Source of the DNA: JAXLWB01 sp046328715
GTDB lineage: Bacteria; Chloroflexota; Anaerolineae; Caldilineales; Caldilineaceae
Length of the DNA: 43,199 nt
NCBI GenBank assembly: GCA_046328715.1
Contig: JAXLWB010000070.1
Coordinates: 1-43,199 of the forward strand
Reading direction: 5' to 3'
In this document: positions 1 to 7,967 of the stretch, piece by piece
Numbering within the stretch: position 1 is the first letter of the stretch
Layout: every line of letters starts with the position of its first letter
Made by a program: the position numbers and the translations under genes
Notes under the pieces: generated by a model
Database searches by the model: none
Told to the model about the DNA's origin: nothing
Seen by the model: only the letters and a program-made list of their open reading frames with translations

Positions 1-104
1 TATCACAATGTCTTTCGTAGTTTTACGCTGTACAAATACTCGATAAATACTTATGTCCCAAGGTAGGTGGAGCCGAGAAAGTTTTCAAGCTATGTTGAGT
101 AAGC

Positions 105-137
105 ACGTCCCGTGCGACTCGGTCCTGTACGGGACGT
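105..137. repeat. Inverted repeat downstream of the 76-aa gene
   Basis: ACGTCCCGT (105-113) pairs perfectly with ACGGGACGT (129-137) across a 15-base loop. It lies about 60 bases beyond the stop of the leftward small gene at 198, so it may end that transcript. No T-run follows on either strand, so intrinsic termination is uncertain. Nothing else is recognisable in bases 1-192. Confidence 0.4.
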
Positions 138-197
138 ACGAGCTAAAACGAATACTATTTATTTTTTTCTTGGTTTCACTTACGACTAACTTTTGAT

Positions 198-428
198 CTA
201 TTGGAACTGCTTAATTGCCTCGTGGGTGGCAATATCAGCCAGGCTGTTTAAGTTCTTAATTGCAATAATTCCACGGATTCCTGGACCAAGTTTTCCAATA
301 ATGGTAGTCGTTTCACTTAAATCGAGGTGGGCAATCTCGTTAAGTGCCACAGAACTGATTTTTGTGCTAACGCGTGCACTGGTTTCGTCATCAAGGTTTA
401 ACGCATTGAGGTTAACATGAAAAGCCAT
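198..428 (-). CDS. Small hypothetical protein, 76 aa
   Basis: I do not recognise a family. The reading frame is supported by an excellent Shine-Dalgarno: on the minus strand AAGGAG sits 7 bases before ATG, the best ribosome site in this part of the window. The product is acidic in its first third (LDDE, ALNEIAHLDLSE), has a Gly/Pro turn (KLGPGIRG) near residue 50, and has a helix-like C-terminus. It has no cysteines, no signal peptide and no membrane segment. It lies 175 bases downstream of, and codirectional with, a BTAD regulator. The gap contains an inverted repeat. It could be a target of that regulator, a structural small protein or a peptide precursor; nothing in the sequence decides this. 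Confidence 0.6.
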   Translation of the reverse strand: MAFHVNLNALNLDDETSARVSTKISSVALNEIAHLDLSETTTIIGKLGPGIRGIIAIKNLNSLADIATHEAIKQFQ

Positions 429-474
429 GGAATATCTCCTTGTTAAATATAGATCTACCTAGTTGGGTAACAGC

Positions 475-505
475 GACTCCCATACAAGTGTTATATGGGT
501 GAGTC
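475..505 (-). promoter_or_regulatory. Inverted repeat upstream of the 76-aa gene
   Basis: CCCATA (479-484) and TATGGG (494-499) form a perfect inverted repeat. GACT/AGTC extends the arms outward to 475 and 505, with a two-base bulge. It sits 50-75 bases upstream of the start of the small leftward gene, and could be an operator or a leader stem-loop. A TATAAC hexamer overlaps it on the minus strand, but no convincing -35 is seen. Confidence 0.35.
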
Positions 506-603
506 CCGATTGTAGCAGGCAGTATTGAGTATTGGTTGAGAGTTGGCTGATGTGGGCCATAGCTATTAATGGGGTTTGACTGAGTTTTGCTTTAGTTTTC
601 CCT

Positions 604-1416
604 TCAAACACTGCCTGGGTCAAATCGAATTTGCTCGAATAATGAGGTAGTAGCTATTTCCGGATCGGTTGCAAACTCGGACCGGAGTGTTCGCACACAA
701 ATTTGATATTGTCGCAATGCCCCGGCCCGTTCACCCTGCCGCACATAGCAGCGCATCACCAAGCGGTGGGCATCCTCGCGGCACGGATCGTGACCAAGCA
801 AACGCCAAGCATAATCTAGACAAGTTTTGTAGTCACCTATAGCGTAGTGGTAATCGCTCAATTGCGCCAGCAGCGTTAGGTAACGCGCTCTCAGGCGTTC
901 ACGTTCCATGAGGGCATGGATATCCGTATCCACACATAAATCGCCGCGGTAAAGGTCACTAGCATGCTGATAATGTCGCACTGCGCTAGCGAGATCGCCG
1001 TTGCGCATTTGCTGATCACCAGCTTGTGTAAGTATGTCAAAGTTGGCCACATCTACAGTGACACCAGCGGCGAAATTGAGGCGATAACAACCTTCGTCAT
1101 GATAGATTGGTGCAGCGTTGCCGATGGCATCGCCAACGAGCTTGTGTAAGCTGTGGACCACGCTATGTAGGGACTGATGGGCAAGCGCCATATCGTGCGT
1201 TGGCCAGAGCAGTTGTAAGAGCGATGTGCATGAGATGCCATGACGATGCTGGATCCCAAGTTGGCTGAGTAAGGCTTCACTTTTGCCACCAGGACGCAGA
1301 ACCACACGTTGCCCTGCCTTGTGCAGAGCAAAATTACCCAACAGGCAGATCGAGATTGGCGCATGCACATCGTCGACATATGCTAAGGAAGGCATTGGTT
1401 GAGTAGGTAGGTTCAC
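604..1416 (-). CDS. BTAD/SARP-type transcriptional regulator
   Basis: The product resembles the SARP/AfsR N-terminal half. It has a winged-helix OmpR-like DNA-binding segment (about residues 20-105, starting ISICLLGNFAL) followed by an all-helical bacterial transcriptional activation domain (about 115-265) with TPR-like helices such as the one containing GDYKTCLDYAWRLL and the typical ending AGALRQYQ. No NB-ARC or sensor domain follows, so it is a stand-alone short regulator. The frame is open from an ATG at 1437, but GTG at 1416 is preceded by AAGGTGGAGGGAATT, a strong ribosome site, so GTG is preferred. The gene points at the small 76-aa gene. Members of this family usually activate by binding direct repeats near -35; none was certain here. 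Confidence 0.85.
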   Translation of the reverse strand: MNLPTQPMPSLAYVDDVHAPISICLLGNFALHKAGQRVVLRPGGKSEALLSQLGIQHRHGISCTSLLQLLWPTHDMALAHQSLHSVVHSLHKLVGDAIGNAAPIYHDEGCYRLNFAAGVTVDVANFDILTQAGDQQMRNGDLASAVRHYQHASDLYRGDLCVDTDIHALMERERLRARYLTLLAQLSDYHYAIGDYKTCLDYAWRLLGHDPCREDAHRLVMRCYVRQGERAGALRQYQICVRTLRSEFATDPEIATTSLFEQIRFDPGSV

Positions 1417-1966
1417 AATTCCCTCCACCTTAACCATAAGTTTCTATTTGCTATGACAATTACGCACCTCGTTGCTGGGAGTATTTCTATTTTTGGTAGT
1501 AGTTACCGAGACCCAGCATCGAATATTTTGTTCATGTGCATAACACGGCAATGTTGTGGTGCTAAACTTGATGTGGAACACTAAAATAAACGTTGGAAGT
1601 GCAAGAATTGTGGCACATTTATAGCTCTTTCATAGCGCATTTTGTGCTGCCTCAATCTGATAAAGGTTTCATGTATCAACAATGGCCCTCACTGATCGTG
1701 CCAGTTTGAGATTGTTAGAGAGAAAGCTGTCTTTATTCTTTCTATAAACGGCTGTCAGGACTTAAAGAGTGACAGCTCGTCTCATGATTGACAAAAGCAG
1801 GCGAACGTGGGTTAATTCTTTCTATCGACAAATTATGAATCTCAACTCCACATTCTGGATCGATAAACGCTTTGGTTATTTTTAAACTGTGGTTGCAATG
1901 AAAAGCGGGGCCTTGGGCCAAGTCCGTTTTTCATGCAGCGCTTAGTTTAAACAGAAAGGTTTTCCC
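1417..1966. other. Divergent intergenic region
   Basis: This is about 550 bases between the leftward BTAD gene and the rightward sugar isomerase gene, with no credible ORF. It holds a short hairpin (GCTGTC / GACAGC, around 1750-1775) and two weak LacI-like half operators: TAAACGTT at 1587-1594 and ATAAACGCTTTG at 1863-1874. These share TAAACG(T) with the better operator at 13145. AGAAAGG lies 7 bases before the ATG at 1967 and is the ribosome site for that gene. No clear -35/-10 pair was found. Confidence 0.4.
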
Positions 1967-2809
1967 ATGTACCGCAACCTCAATACTGGCGCGATTGGTG
2001 TCAAAGCCACATTGCCCCAAGCCGTTCAATTGGCATCTGCCCACGGTTTTGCAGGCATCGATTTTTCGATTGAAGAAGCACAGACCATTGCCAACGAACA
2101 CGGACTTGATCATCTCCGTGGCCTCTTCAACAACGCAGGCATCAAGCCCGGCTCATTTGGCTTTCCGGTCGATTTTAGGCGTGACGATGCAACCTGGCGC
2201 ACAGGTTTGGACAAACTGGCAGCCCAGGCCGCGCTGGCGGTTGATTTGGGTTGTCTGCGTACAGCAACCTGGATCATGCCCTGCGATAATACGCGTAACT
2301 TTGCCACTTATTTCCGTGTTTTGGTCAACCGCCTGCGTCCGGCTGCACAAATTCTGGCGGACTATGGCATTCGCTTTGGACTGGAATTTATCGGTCCCAA
2401 AACATTGCGTGAAACCCAACGCTTCAACTTTGTCCATACCATGGATGGCATGTTAGCGGTCTGTGCCGCCATCGACACCGGCAATATGGGGCTGTTGCTC
2501 GACATCTTCCACCTGTGGACCGGGCACGGCACGAACGATGACGTGCGTCGCTTGAGCAACGCTGATGTGGTCACTGTTCATGTCAACGACGCCCGCACCG
2601 GACGCAACGCTGACGAACAGATCGATCAAGAACGAGCTCTGCCTGGCGCAACCGGAGTCATGGATCTGGCAGGTTTTGTCCAAGCACTGCATGCCATCGG
2701 CTACGACGGCCCTGTCACCGCCGAACCATTCGATAAAACCCTTGCTACTCTCTCTGCCGATGAAGCTGTTGCTAAAACTGCTGCGTCAATGCAGAGTATC
2801 GGGCTGTAA
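1967..2809 (+). CDS. Sugar phosphate isomerase/epimerase-like TIM-barrel protein
   Basis: This 280-aa protein belongs to the xylose-isomerase-like TIM-barrel (AP endonuclease 2) superfamily. Its members isomerise, epimerise or dehydrate sugars and cyclitols using a bound divalent metal. Likely metal ligands are visible in order: Glu in GLEFIGP, Asp in LLLDIFH, His in VHVND and Glu in TAEPF. Next to an iol block, an inosose dehydratase, inosose isomerase or IolH-like role is possible. However, the N-terminal signature of classical IolE is absent, so the substrate is open. It is followed after a hairpin spacer by a Gfo/Idh/MocA dehydrogenase, a common pairing. The ribosome site AGAAAGG supports the start. 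Confidence 0.8.
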   Translation: MYRNLNTGAIGVKATLPQAVQLASAHGFAGIDFSIEEAQTIANEHGLDHLRGLFNNAGIKPGSFGFPVDFRRDDATWRTGLDKLAAQAALAVDLGCLRTATWIMPCDNTRNFATYFRVLVNRLRPAAQILADYGIRFGLEFIGPKTLRETQRFNFVHTMDGMLAVCAAIDTGNMGLLLDIFHLWTGHGTNDDVRRLSNADVVTVHVNDARTGRNADEQIDQERALPGATGVMDLAGFVQALHAIGYDGPVTAEPFDKTLATLSADEAVAKTAASMQSIGL

Positions 2810-2811
2810 GA

Positions 2812-2874
2812 GTGAGATTGGAGATTAAAGAGTGGGTTTCGCAGAATCTCCAATCTCTAATCTCTCAATCTCAC
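2812..2874. repeat. Word-built intergenic hairpin H1
   Basis: GTGAGATTG (2812-2820) pairs with CAATCTCAC (2866-2874). Allowing a one-base bulge, pairing continues inward (GAGATTA) to roughly 20 bp. The right arm is a run of near-identical words (AATCTC repeated four times). It begins 3 bases after the upstream stop codon and lies between two codirectional genes. It was missed as coding because it extends the downstream ORF, whose real start is at 2902. Confidence 0.85.
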
Positions 2875-2901
2875 CTTTCAACAATCAACTTGGAGAATTT
2901 T

Positions 2902-3903
2902 ATGGTCAACCTCGCCCTCATCGGCTGTGCACATATTCACACGCCGGGCTTTGTCAAGCGCATCCAAGCGCGCAATGATGTAAAAGTTACGAAAATTTGG
3001 GATCATGACCCAGCACGCGCCGCCAAGTGGGTGCAAGAACTCGGCGCTGAGTTCATCGCCGATCCCAGCGCGGCCTGGAATGACGCTTCGATTCCGGCAG
3101 TCATCATCTGTTCCGAAACGGACCGTCACGAACCGTTGGTGCTAGCGGGTGCCGCGGCTAAGAAGCATCTCTTTGTCGAAAAGCCACTCGGCATGGGCGC
3201 GGCTGATGCAACGTCGATGGCCAAAGCCATTGATGCTGCGGGTGTACTCTTTCAAACGGGCTACTTTATGCGCGGCCAACCCGTAAATCAGTTTTTGCGC
3301 CAGCAGATCAAGAACGGTGCCTTTGGCAAGATCACCCGCTTTCGCCACAGCAATTGCCACTCTGGCTCGATTGGCCGCTGGTTTGACCAGGGTTGGATGT
3401 GGATGACCGACTATAACCAGGCAGGGGTCGGTGCCTTTGGTGATTTGGGCACGCACTCGCTTGACATTATGCTGTGGCTGGCGGGCGAAGATGTGGCATC
3501 GGTCACGGCCACGGTTGATGTGGCGCTGGCTAATTATGGCGAATGTGACGAGTTTGGCGAGGGACTGCTCAAATTTCGCAGCGGGATTATTGGCAGTCTG
3601 GCAGCCGGTTGGGTCGATGTCAAGAACCCGATCACCTGCGAGATCAGCGGCACCGAGGGTCATGCTTACGTGCGCAACGGTGAACTTTTCTTCAAGAGCA
3701 ATCATGTTGAAGGCGCTACTGGCGAGCAAGCCTGGACTGACTTACCCGCCGCTTGGCCGCACGCCTTTGAAAATTTCCTTGACGCAGTTGTAGGCAAAGA
3801 ACATGCGCCGTTAGTAACTCCACACGAAGCAGCGGTGCGCAGTGTCGTGATGGAGGGGATGTACCAAGCGGCACGACAGCATTCGTGGGTAGATTTGTCC
3901 TGA
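2902..3903 (+). CDS. Gfo/Idh/MocA family oxidoreductase
   Basis: This 333-aa protein has an N-terminal Rossmann fold (about 1-120) and a C-terminal alpha/beta domain typical of NAD(P)-dependent sugar and cyclitol dehydrogenases. The catalytic-lysine motif is present as VEKPLG, and GDLGTHSLDIMLWL matches the conserved His-containing helix. The nucleotide-binding loop is unusual: IGCAHIHT where GxGxxG/A is expected. The open frame reaches back to 2812, but the start chosen is ATG 2902, 6 bases after TTGGAG, since the upstream part is a repeat. It is probably cotranscribed with the TIM-barrel gene. The substrate is unknown; an inositol or related polyol is plausible from context. Confidence 0.85.
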   Translation: MVNLALIGCAHIHTPGFVKRIQARNDVKVTKIWDHDPARAAKWVQELGAEFIADPSAAWNDASIPAVIICSETDRHEPLVLAGAAAKKHLFVEKPLGMGAADATSMAKAIDAAGVLFQTGYFMRGQPVNQFLRQQIKNGAFGKITRFRHSNCHSGSIGRWFDQGWMWMTDYNQAGVGAFGDLGTHSLDIMLWLAGEDVASVTATVDVALANYGECDEFGEGLLKFRSGIIGSLAAGWVDVKNPITCEISGTEGHAYVRNGELFFKSNHVEGATGEQAWTDLPAAWPHAFENFLDAVVGKEHAPLVTPHEAAVRSVVMEGMYQAARQHSWVDLS

Positions 3904-3905
3904 TG

Positions 3906-3982
3906 CAGTAGTAAGACAGTGGGACAGTAAGACGGTAGACTGTTTATACCGATTACTGTCCCACTTTCCTACTGTCCTACTG
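3906..3982. repeat. Word-built intergenic hairpin H2 between convergent genes
   Basis: AGTGGGACAGTAA (3918-3930) pairs perfectly with TTACTGTCCCACT (3953-3965), and the outer CAGTAG (3906-3911) pairs with CTACTG (3977-3982). The arms are made of repeated GACAGTA/GGACAGT words. It fills the gap between two convergent stop codons and could serve as a shared 3' end element. Confidence 0.85.
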
Positions 3983-3987
3983 ATTCT

Positions 3988-4938
3988 CTAGCGAAACTGC
4001 GATGCGTTTTGCAACGTCACCAAGCGCGTACCTGTATCATAAGCTGCGGGTATCGACTCATCATTAAGCATCATGTAGAGGCTCTCGATGCCGCGTGAGC
4101 CAATGACATCGGGATTCTGGGCAACGGTGGCGGTGATGTTGCCATCAATGATCGAATCGATAGTCTTGGGTGCAGTACCAAAGCTGATGATCACAATTTT
4201 GCCATTGCGGCCTGCTGTCTTCGCGGCCTGCACCACGCCCTCAGCCATCCTATCATCGGTAACCAATAGAATCTCCACATTTTGATGCTTGCTCAGGATG
4301 TCTGTCGCTACCGTCTGAGCGAGTGCTGGATCGTTGTTGGCATTTTCCTCTTCTACCACCTTTAGGCGGCAATCCTCCAGCCCCCAACGACTACCTGCGG
4401 CGCGCTCCTGGCTGACCGAATCGGTAGCTGAACCCGAAATGATCGCAGCTTCGGTATTTCTGGCGATCAAGCTGTTTTCCGGGTTGCAGATATAGTCGGC
4501 CGCCAAGCGTCCGGCTGCTTCTTCATCGGTTCCCACATAGTTGACATGTGCTAGGTTAGCATTGTTCTCGATCATGATGAAGGGCACGTTGGCTGCTTGA
4601 GCTTTCTGTTGGAGGGGGCCAAGCAGGGAGGCATCGATTGGGGCAACGGCGATTCCGCTGACACCATTGGCCAGTTGTTCTTCCAGTTGTTTGACCTGGG
4701 CGGCTCCATCTTCGGCGTTGGCGGTAATTAGTTCGGCACCCAATTCTTTGGCCTTCTCGGCTGCGCCCTGGGCAATGACGCTCCAATATTTATCCGCCTG
4801 TGCGGTTGCCTTTAGACTAATCACAAAGCGCGGGGCACTGGGTTTGGCAGACTGCTCGGCGACTTGACCGTTGGAGGATGAACAAGAGGTTGAAAATAAC
4901 AGTACAAGTGTACTGATCAGGAGTGAGAATTTCTGCAT
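3988..4938 (-). CDS. Periplasmic-type sugar-binding lipoprotein (ABC transporter, ribose/inositol class)
   Basis: This 316-aa protein is a type I solute-binding protein (Peripla_BP_4/RbsB-like). A short signal peptide ends in LLFSTSC, with Cys19 as the likely lipidated residue. The mature fold shows the usual motifs, such as ANGVSGIAVAPID, IMIENN with NYVGTDEEAAGR, and LLVTDDRMAEGV. Translation probably starts at the second Met (4938), preceded by AAGGA 8 bases upstream, rather than at 4956. No permease or ATPase gene is adjacent, so the rest of the transporter must be elsewhere. It has its own promoter and a leader stem-loop. A sugar or cyclitol ligand is inferred from context only. Confidence 0.88.
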   Translation of the reverse strand: MQKFSLLISTLVLLFSTSCSSSNGQVAEQSAKPSAPRFVISLKATAQADKYWSVIAQGAAEKAKELGAELITANAEDGAAQVKQLEEQLANGVSGIAVAPIDASLLGPLQQKAQAANVPFIMIENNANLAHVNYVGTDEEAAGRLAADYICNPENSLIARNTEAAIISGSATDSVSQERAAGSRWGLEDCRLKVVEEENANNDPALAQTVATDILSKHQNVEILLVTDDRMAEGVVQAAKTAGRNGKIVIISFGTAPKTIDSIIDGNITATVAQNPDVIGSRGIESLYMMLNDESIPAAYDTGTRLVTLQNASQFR

Positions 4939-4972
4939 AGTTGTGTTCCTTGACATAGATCTATATCTAAAT

Positions 4973-5002
4973 CGTACACATCTCTCTTGTAAGATGTGTA
5001 CG
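4973..5002 (-). promoter_or_regulatory. Perfect 10-bp inverted repeat in the leader of the binding-protein gene
   Basis: CGTACACATC (4973-4982) pairs with GATGTGTACG (4993-5002) over a 10-base loop, about 35 bases upstream of the start codon. It is downstream of the predicted transcription start, so it may be an mRNA stem-loop or a repressor site. Confidence 0.55.
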
Positions 5003-5054
5003 TAACGCTCGCTCGATATGGTAGATTCCTAAACGTAATACTTGTAATATCTTA

Positions 5055-5084
5055 CATTTAGTTTACCATAGATTTTGATGTCAA
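5055..5084 (-). promoter_or_regulatory. Predicted promoter of the binding-protein gene
   Basis: On the minus strand a perfect -35 TTGACA (plus-strand 5079-5084) is followed after 18 bases by TAAATG (5055-5060) as -10. This would start transcription near 5048. A TAAACGT element (5030-5036), matching half of the LacI-type operator at 13145, would lie just downstream of the start. Confidence 0.45.
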
Positions 5085-5130
5085 AGATTACAACCAGATT
5101 GCATTTTGTAGCAAAAGAACACTTCTTGTG

Positions 5131-6303
5131 CTATCGGCGCAGACTTGTCACCGTCTCCCAGCCACCACTATCCCAGGAGCGCTTGATAGCTGCTTCGGCA
5201 TTGGCTACTTCCAATACATCGCCAAAACCTGGACTGCCTTGTTTGCCATCCACAATCGACTGGAGGAAGTGATAGGCTTCAATGCATTTCATCTCTTCAT
5301 AGCCGATGCTGTTGCCATCGCCAGGGTTAAAGCGGCTGTGAAAGGGGTGATTTTCTCCGGCGACCAACCGTGTAAATCCATCGTGGCTAATTGAATTGCC
5401 TGGGAGATAAAGTTCCAACTCATTCATGCGTTCGAAATTCCAGCGCAGTGCGCCTTTGGTGCCATACAACTCAAAGGTACATTCGCTCTTTGGCCCAAAG
5501 ACCGTGCGGCTTGTTTCTAGCGATCCACGCACTCCGTTGGTAAATTCGACCAACGCTCCGATGTAGTCTTCGTTGCTGACTGTACCCATTCGATCGCCAG
5601 GTTTACCTAAGGCATAATGTGAACCGGTTGCCGATGGCAGCGGACGCTCGGGAATAAAGGTATGCTGAAAGCTAGTGACTCGCTTCATCGGTCCGGCGAT
5701 GAAGTGGGCCATGTCGATCACATGCGAGAAGAGGTCGCCCATTGCTCCAGAACCGGCCTTTTCCTTCTCAAAGCGCCAGGAGAGCAGACCCATTGGGTTG
5801 CTGCCATACATCGAAAAGAAGCGGCCACGATAGTTGGTTAACTCGCCCAATTCACCATTTTGGATCAATTGACGGGCATATTGTACCATCGGCGCCCAAC
5901 GATAGTTGAAACCGACCCAAGTGAGAACGCCTGCTTCCTGCGCAAATGCCTCACATTGCGCAGTCTCTTCGGGCCAACGACCGACCGGTTTCTCGCAGAA
6001 GATATGCTTCCCGGCCTTGGCTGCCGCTTCGACCATCGGGACATGTAGAAAGTTTGGTGAAGTGATGTTTACTACGTGGATGTCAGGATGCGCAATTACC
6101 TCACGCCAATCCTTCGTGTAGCCAGAAAAGCCGAACGTATCGACCGCTCGCTGGGCTCTTGACTCAACTTCATCGGCACAGAGTACCAGATGCGCCCGAA
6201 TGTCTTTATCGTAAAAGCGGTCGTAGACATTTCGATAGGCACGCGCGTGAACCATGCCCATCCAGCCCATGCCGATGACGCCGATGTTGATTGTTTTTGT
6301 CAC
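5131..6303 (-). CDS. Gfo/Idh/MocA family oxidoreductase
   Basis: This 390-aa NAD(P)-dependent dehydrogenase has a canonical dinucleotide loop near the N-terminus (IGVIGMGWMGMVHARAY), the motif ITSPNFLH, and the catalytic-lysine motif FCEKPVGRWPEE. GSGAMGDLFSHVIDMAHF is the conserved His-bearing helix. GTG 6303 is the preferred start: it follows AGAAAGAG, and the upstream ATG at 6348 would add residues encoded by repeat-like sequence. It lies between iolA/mmsA and the binding-protein gene. It is the best candidate here for the inositol dehydrogenase step, although the family is too broad to assign IolG from sequence alone. Confidence 0.86.
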   Translation of the reverse strand: MTKTINIGVIGMGWMGMVHARAYRNVYDRFYDKDIRAHLVLCADEVESRAQRAVDTFGFSGYTKDWREVIAHPDIHVVNITSPNFLHVPMVEAAAKAGKHIFCEKPVGRWPEETAQCEAFAQEAGVLTWVGFNYRWAPMVQYARQLIQNGELGELTNYRGRFFSMYGSNPMGLLSWRFEKEKAGSGAMGDLFSHVIDMAHFIAGPMKRVTSFQHTFIPERPLPSATGSHYALGKPGDRMGTVSNEDYIGALVEFTNGVRGSLETSRTVFGPKSECTFELYGTKGALRWNFERMNELELYLPGNSISHDGFTRLVAGENHPFHSRFNPGDGNSIGYEEMKCIEAYHFLQSIVDGKQGSPGFGDVLEVANAEAAIKRSWDSGGWETVTSLRR

Positions 6304-6340
6304 AATTTGCTCTTTCTGTGAAGGAATGAAGAGATGAAGG

Positions 6341-6391
6341 GATGACAAGATGACAGGATGAAAGTAGTGTTCACCTTGTCATCTTGTCATC
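6341..6391. repeat. Word-built intergenic hairpin H3
   Basis: GATGACAAGATGACA (6341-6355) pairs perfectly with TGTCATCTTGTCATC (6377-6391). Both arms are tandem copies of the 8-base word TGACAAGA/TCTTGTCA, and a third right-hand copy runs into the stop codon of the upstream leftward gene (stop at 6395-6397). Confidence 0.9.
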
Positions 6392-6394
6392 TTG

Positions 6395-7873
6395 TCAGAA
6401 TTGCCGGCTCCATTCTTGCGGCCAGCGTTCGACAATCACCTTGGTTTGGGTGTAAAACTCGATGCCGTGGTGAGCCTGAGCGTGTAGATCGCCGAAGAAG
6501 CTTTCATTCCAGCCCGAGAAGGGGAAGAAGGCCATCGGGGCGGCCACGCCAATGTTGATGCCGACATTCCCAGCGTCGGCTTCGTTGCGGAACTTGCGTG
6601 CCACTGCACCGCTGCTGGTGAAGATGCAGGCCATATTGCCAAAGGCGCGATTGTTGACAATCGCAATTGCTTCCTCCACGGTTTGGGCGTGCATCAGGCT
6701 AAGTACAGGGCCAAAGATCTCGGTCTTGGCGATCTCACCGTTGGGGTTCACATTATCGAGAATGGTGGGATGAATAAAGTAGCCATCTTCGTAGCCGCTC
6801 ACAGGCTTGTTGCGTCCGTCGACAAGCACGCTGGCTCCCTCTTGCGCTCCTTTGCTGATCAAGCCCTCAATACGCTGTTTGCTATCCTTAGAGATAACAG
6901 GCCCCATCTGGATGCCCGAATCGAGCCCGTAGCCCACTTTGCGGCTGACAGCGGCATCGGCCATCGACTCGGTAAAGGGATTCTTGGCTGCACCGACCGT
7001 AATCGCAACCGAAGCTGCCAAACAGCGCTGTCCCGCACAGCCAAAGGCTGAGTCTGACATGATTCGTGTAGTCGTATCGATGTCGGCGTCAGGCATCACA
7101 ACCACGGGATTCTTGGCACCACCCTGACATTGTGCCCGTTTACCATTGGCGGTTGCCCGACTGTAGACGTACTTTGCCACCGGTGTTGAACCGACAAAGC
7201 TGATCGCCCGTATTTTTGGGTGATCGAGCAGAGCATCGACCGTCTCTTTGCCGCCATTCATTAGTTGCACGACGCCAGCAGGGAAGCCAGCTTGTTCGAG
7301 CAAGCGGAAGAGCAATTGACTGGTCATCGGCACCTTTTCGCTGGGCTTGAGAATGAAGCAGTTGCCTGAGATCAGCGCATAGGGCAGAAACCAAAGCGGG
7401 ATCATGCCGGGGAAGTTGAAGGGTGTGATGGCGGCGACAACACCGAGTGGCTGGCGGATCATGTGTTCATCAATGCCGCTGGCAATGTCTTCGTTGTTGT
7501 GCCCTTGGAGCAGAATCGGCGCGCCACAGGCGACTTCAACATTTTCGATACCACGGCGCATCTCAGCAACTGCTTCGCCGTAGGTCTTGCCACATTCGTT
7601 CGTGATCGTACGTCCTAATTCGTCGAGATTAGCTTCCAGGAGTGCCTTGAGTTTAAACATTGGTTGGATGCGCTCTGTGACAGGGGTGCGTCGCCAGCTT
7701 TGGAAGGCGGTTTGCGCCGCTTGGACGGCAGCGTCGACTTCTGCGCCGGGGGAGAGCGGCACTTGGGTCAGCACCTTGGCGGTGGCCGGATTAGTGACAT
7801 CCATTGCCATCCCAGCATGTGACTTCTGCCATTGGCCGTTGACAAAATTTAGGAGTTGTCCATTGGTTTGCAT
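6395..7873 (-). CDS. iolA: Methylmalonate-semialdehyde dehydrogenase (CoA-acylating)
   Basis: This 492-aa aldehyde dehydrogenase belongs to the MmsA/IolA subgroup. It oxidises malonate or methylmalonate semialdehyde to acetyl- or propionyl-CoA, the last step of myo-inositol breakdown. Visible features are the NAD-binding stretch ITPFNFPGMIPLWF, ILKPSEK, SFVGST, the CQGGAKN stretch where ordinary hydrolytic members carry a glutamate, and the catalytic Cys284 in FGCAGQRCLAAS. Length and motifs match the family. The frame is open from 7948, but ATG 7873 gives the normal N-terminus, and AAAAGG lies upstream of it. It is in line with iolD upstream. Valine catabolism (mmsA) is the alternative role; the context favours inositol. 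Confidence 0.92.
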   Translation of the reverse strand: MQTNGQLLNFVNGQWQKSHAGMAMDVTNPATAKVLTQVPLSPGAEVDAAVQAAQTAFQSWRRTPVTERIQPMFKLKALLEANLDELGRTITNECGKTYGEAVAEMRRGIENVEVACGAPILLQGHNNEDIASGIDEHMIRQPLGVVAAITPFNFPGMIPLWFLPYALISGNCFILKPSEKVPMTSQLLFRLLEQAGFPAGVVQLMNGGKETVDALLDHPKIRAISFVGSTPVAKYVYSRATANGKRAQCQGGAKNPVVVMPDADIDTTTRIMSDSAFGCAGQRCLAASVAITVGAAKNPFTESMADAAVSRKVGYGLDSGIQMGPVISKDSKQRIEGLISKGAQEGASVLVDGRNKPVSGYEDGYFIHPTILDNVNPNGEIAKTEIFGPVLSLMHAQTVEEAIAIVNNRAFGNMACIFTSSGAVARKFRNEADAGNVGINIGVAAPMAFFPFSGWNESFFGDLHAQAHHGIEFYTQTKVIVERWPQEWSRQF

Positions 7874-7908
7874 GAGTGTAAAAGCCTTTTTGTGTGAAAG
7901 GGGCAAGG

Positions 7909-7967
7909 GGTAGATGGCAGGTTGCAAGTAGTAATGATTCCCTGCCACTTGCCACCTGCTACCTACC
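7909..7967. repeat. Word-built intergenic hairpin H4
   Basis: The left arm (7909-7929) and right arm (7947-7967) are 21 bases each and pair with a few mismatches; both carry the words GGCAGGTTGCA and ACTTGCCACCTGC. The outer end coincides with the stop codon of the upstream leftward gene iolD (7967-7969). Confidence 0.85.

Noticed and set aside
1967..2809. Assigning the gene symbol iolE
   Set aside because: The fold and metal ligands fit the superfamily, but the N-terminal signature of classical inosose dehydratase is not seen.
3142..3729. A 195-codon minus-strand open frame
   Set aside because: It is antisense to the Gfo/Idh/MocA gene at 2902; no independent support.
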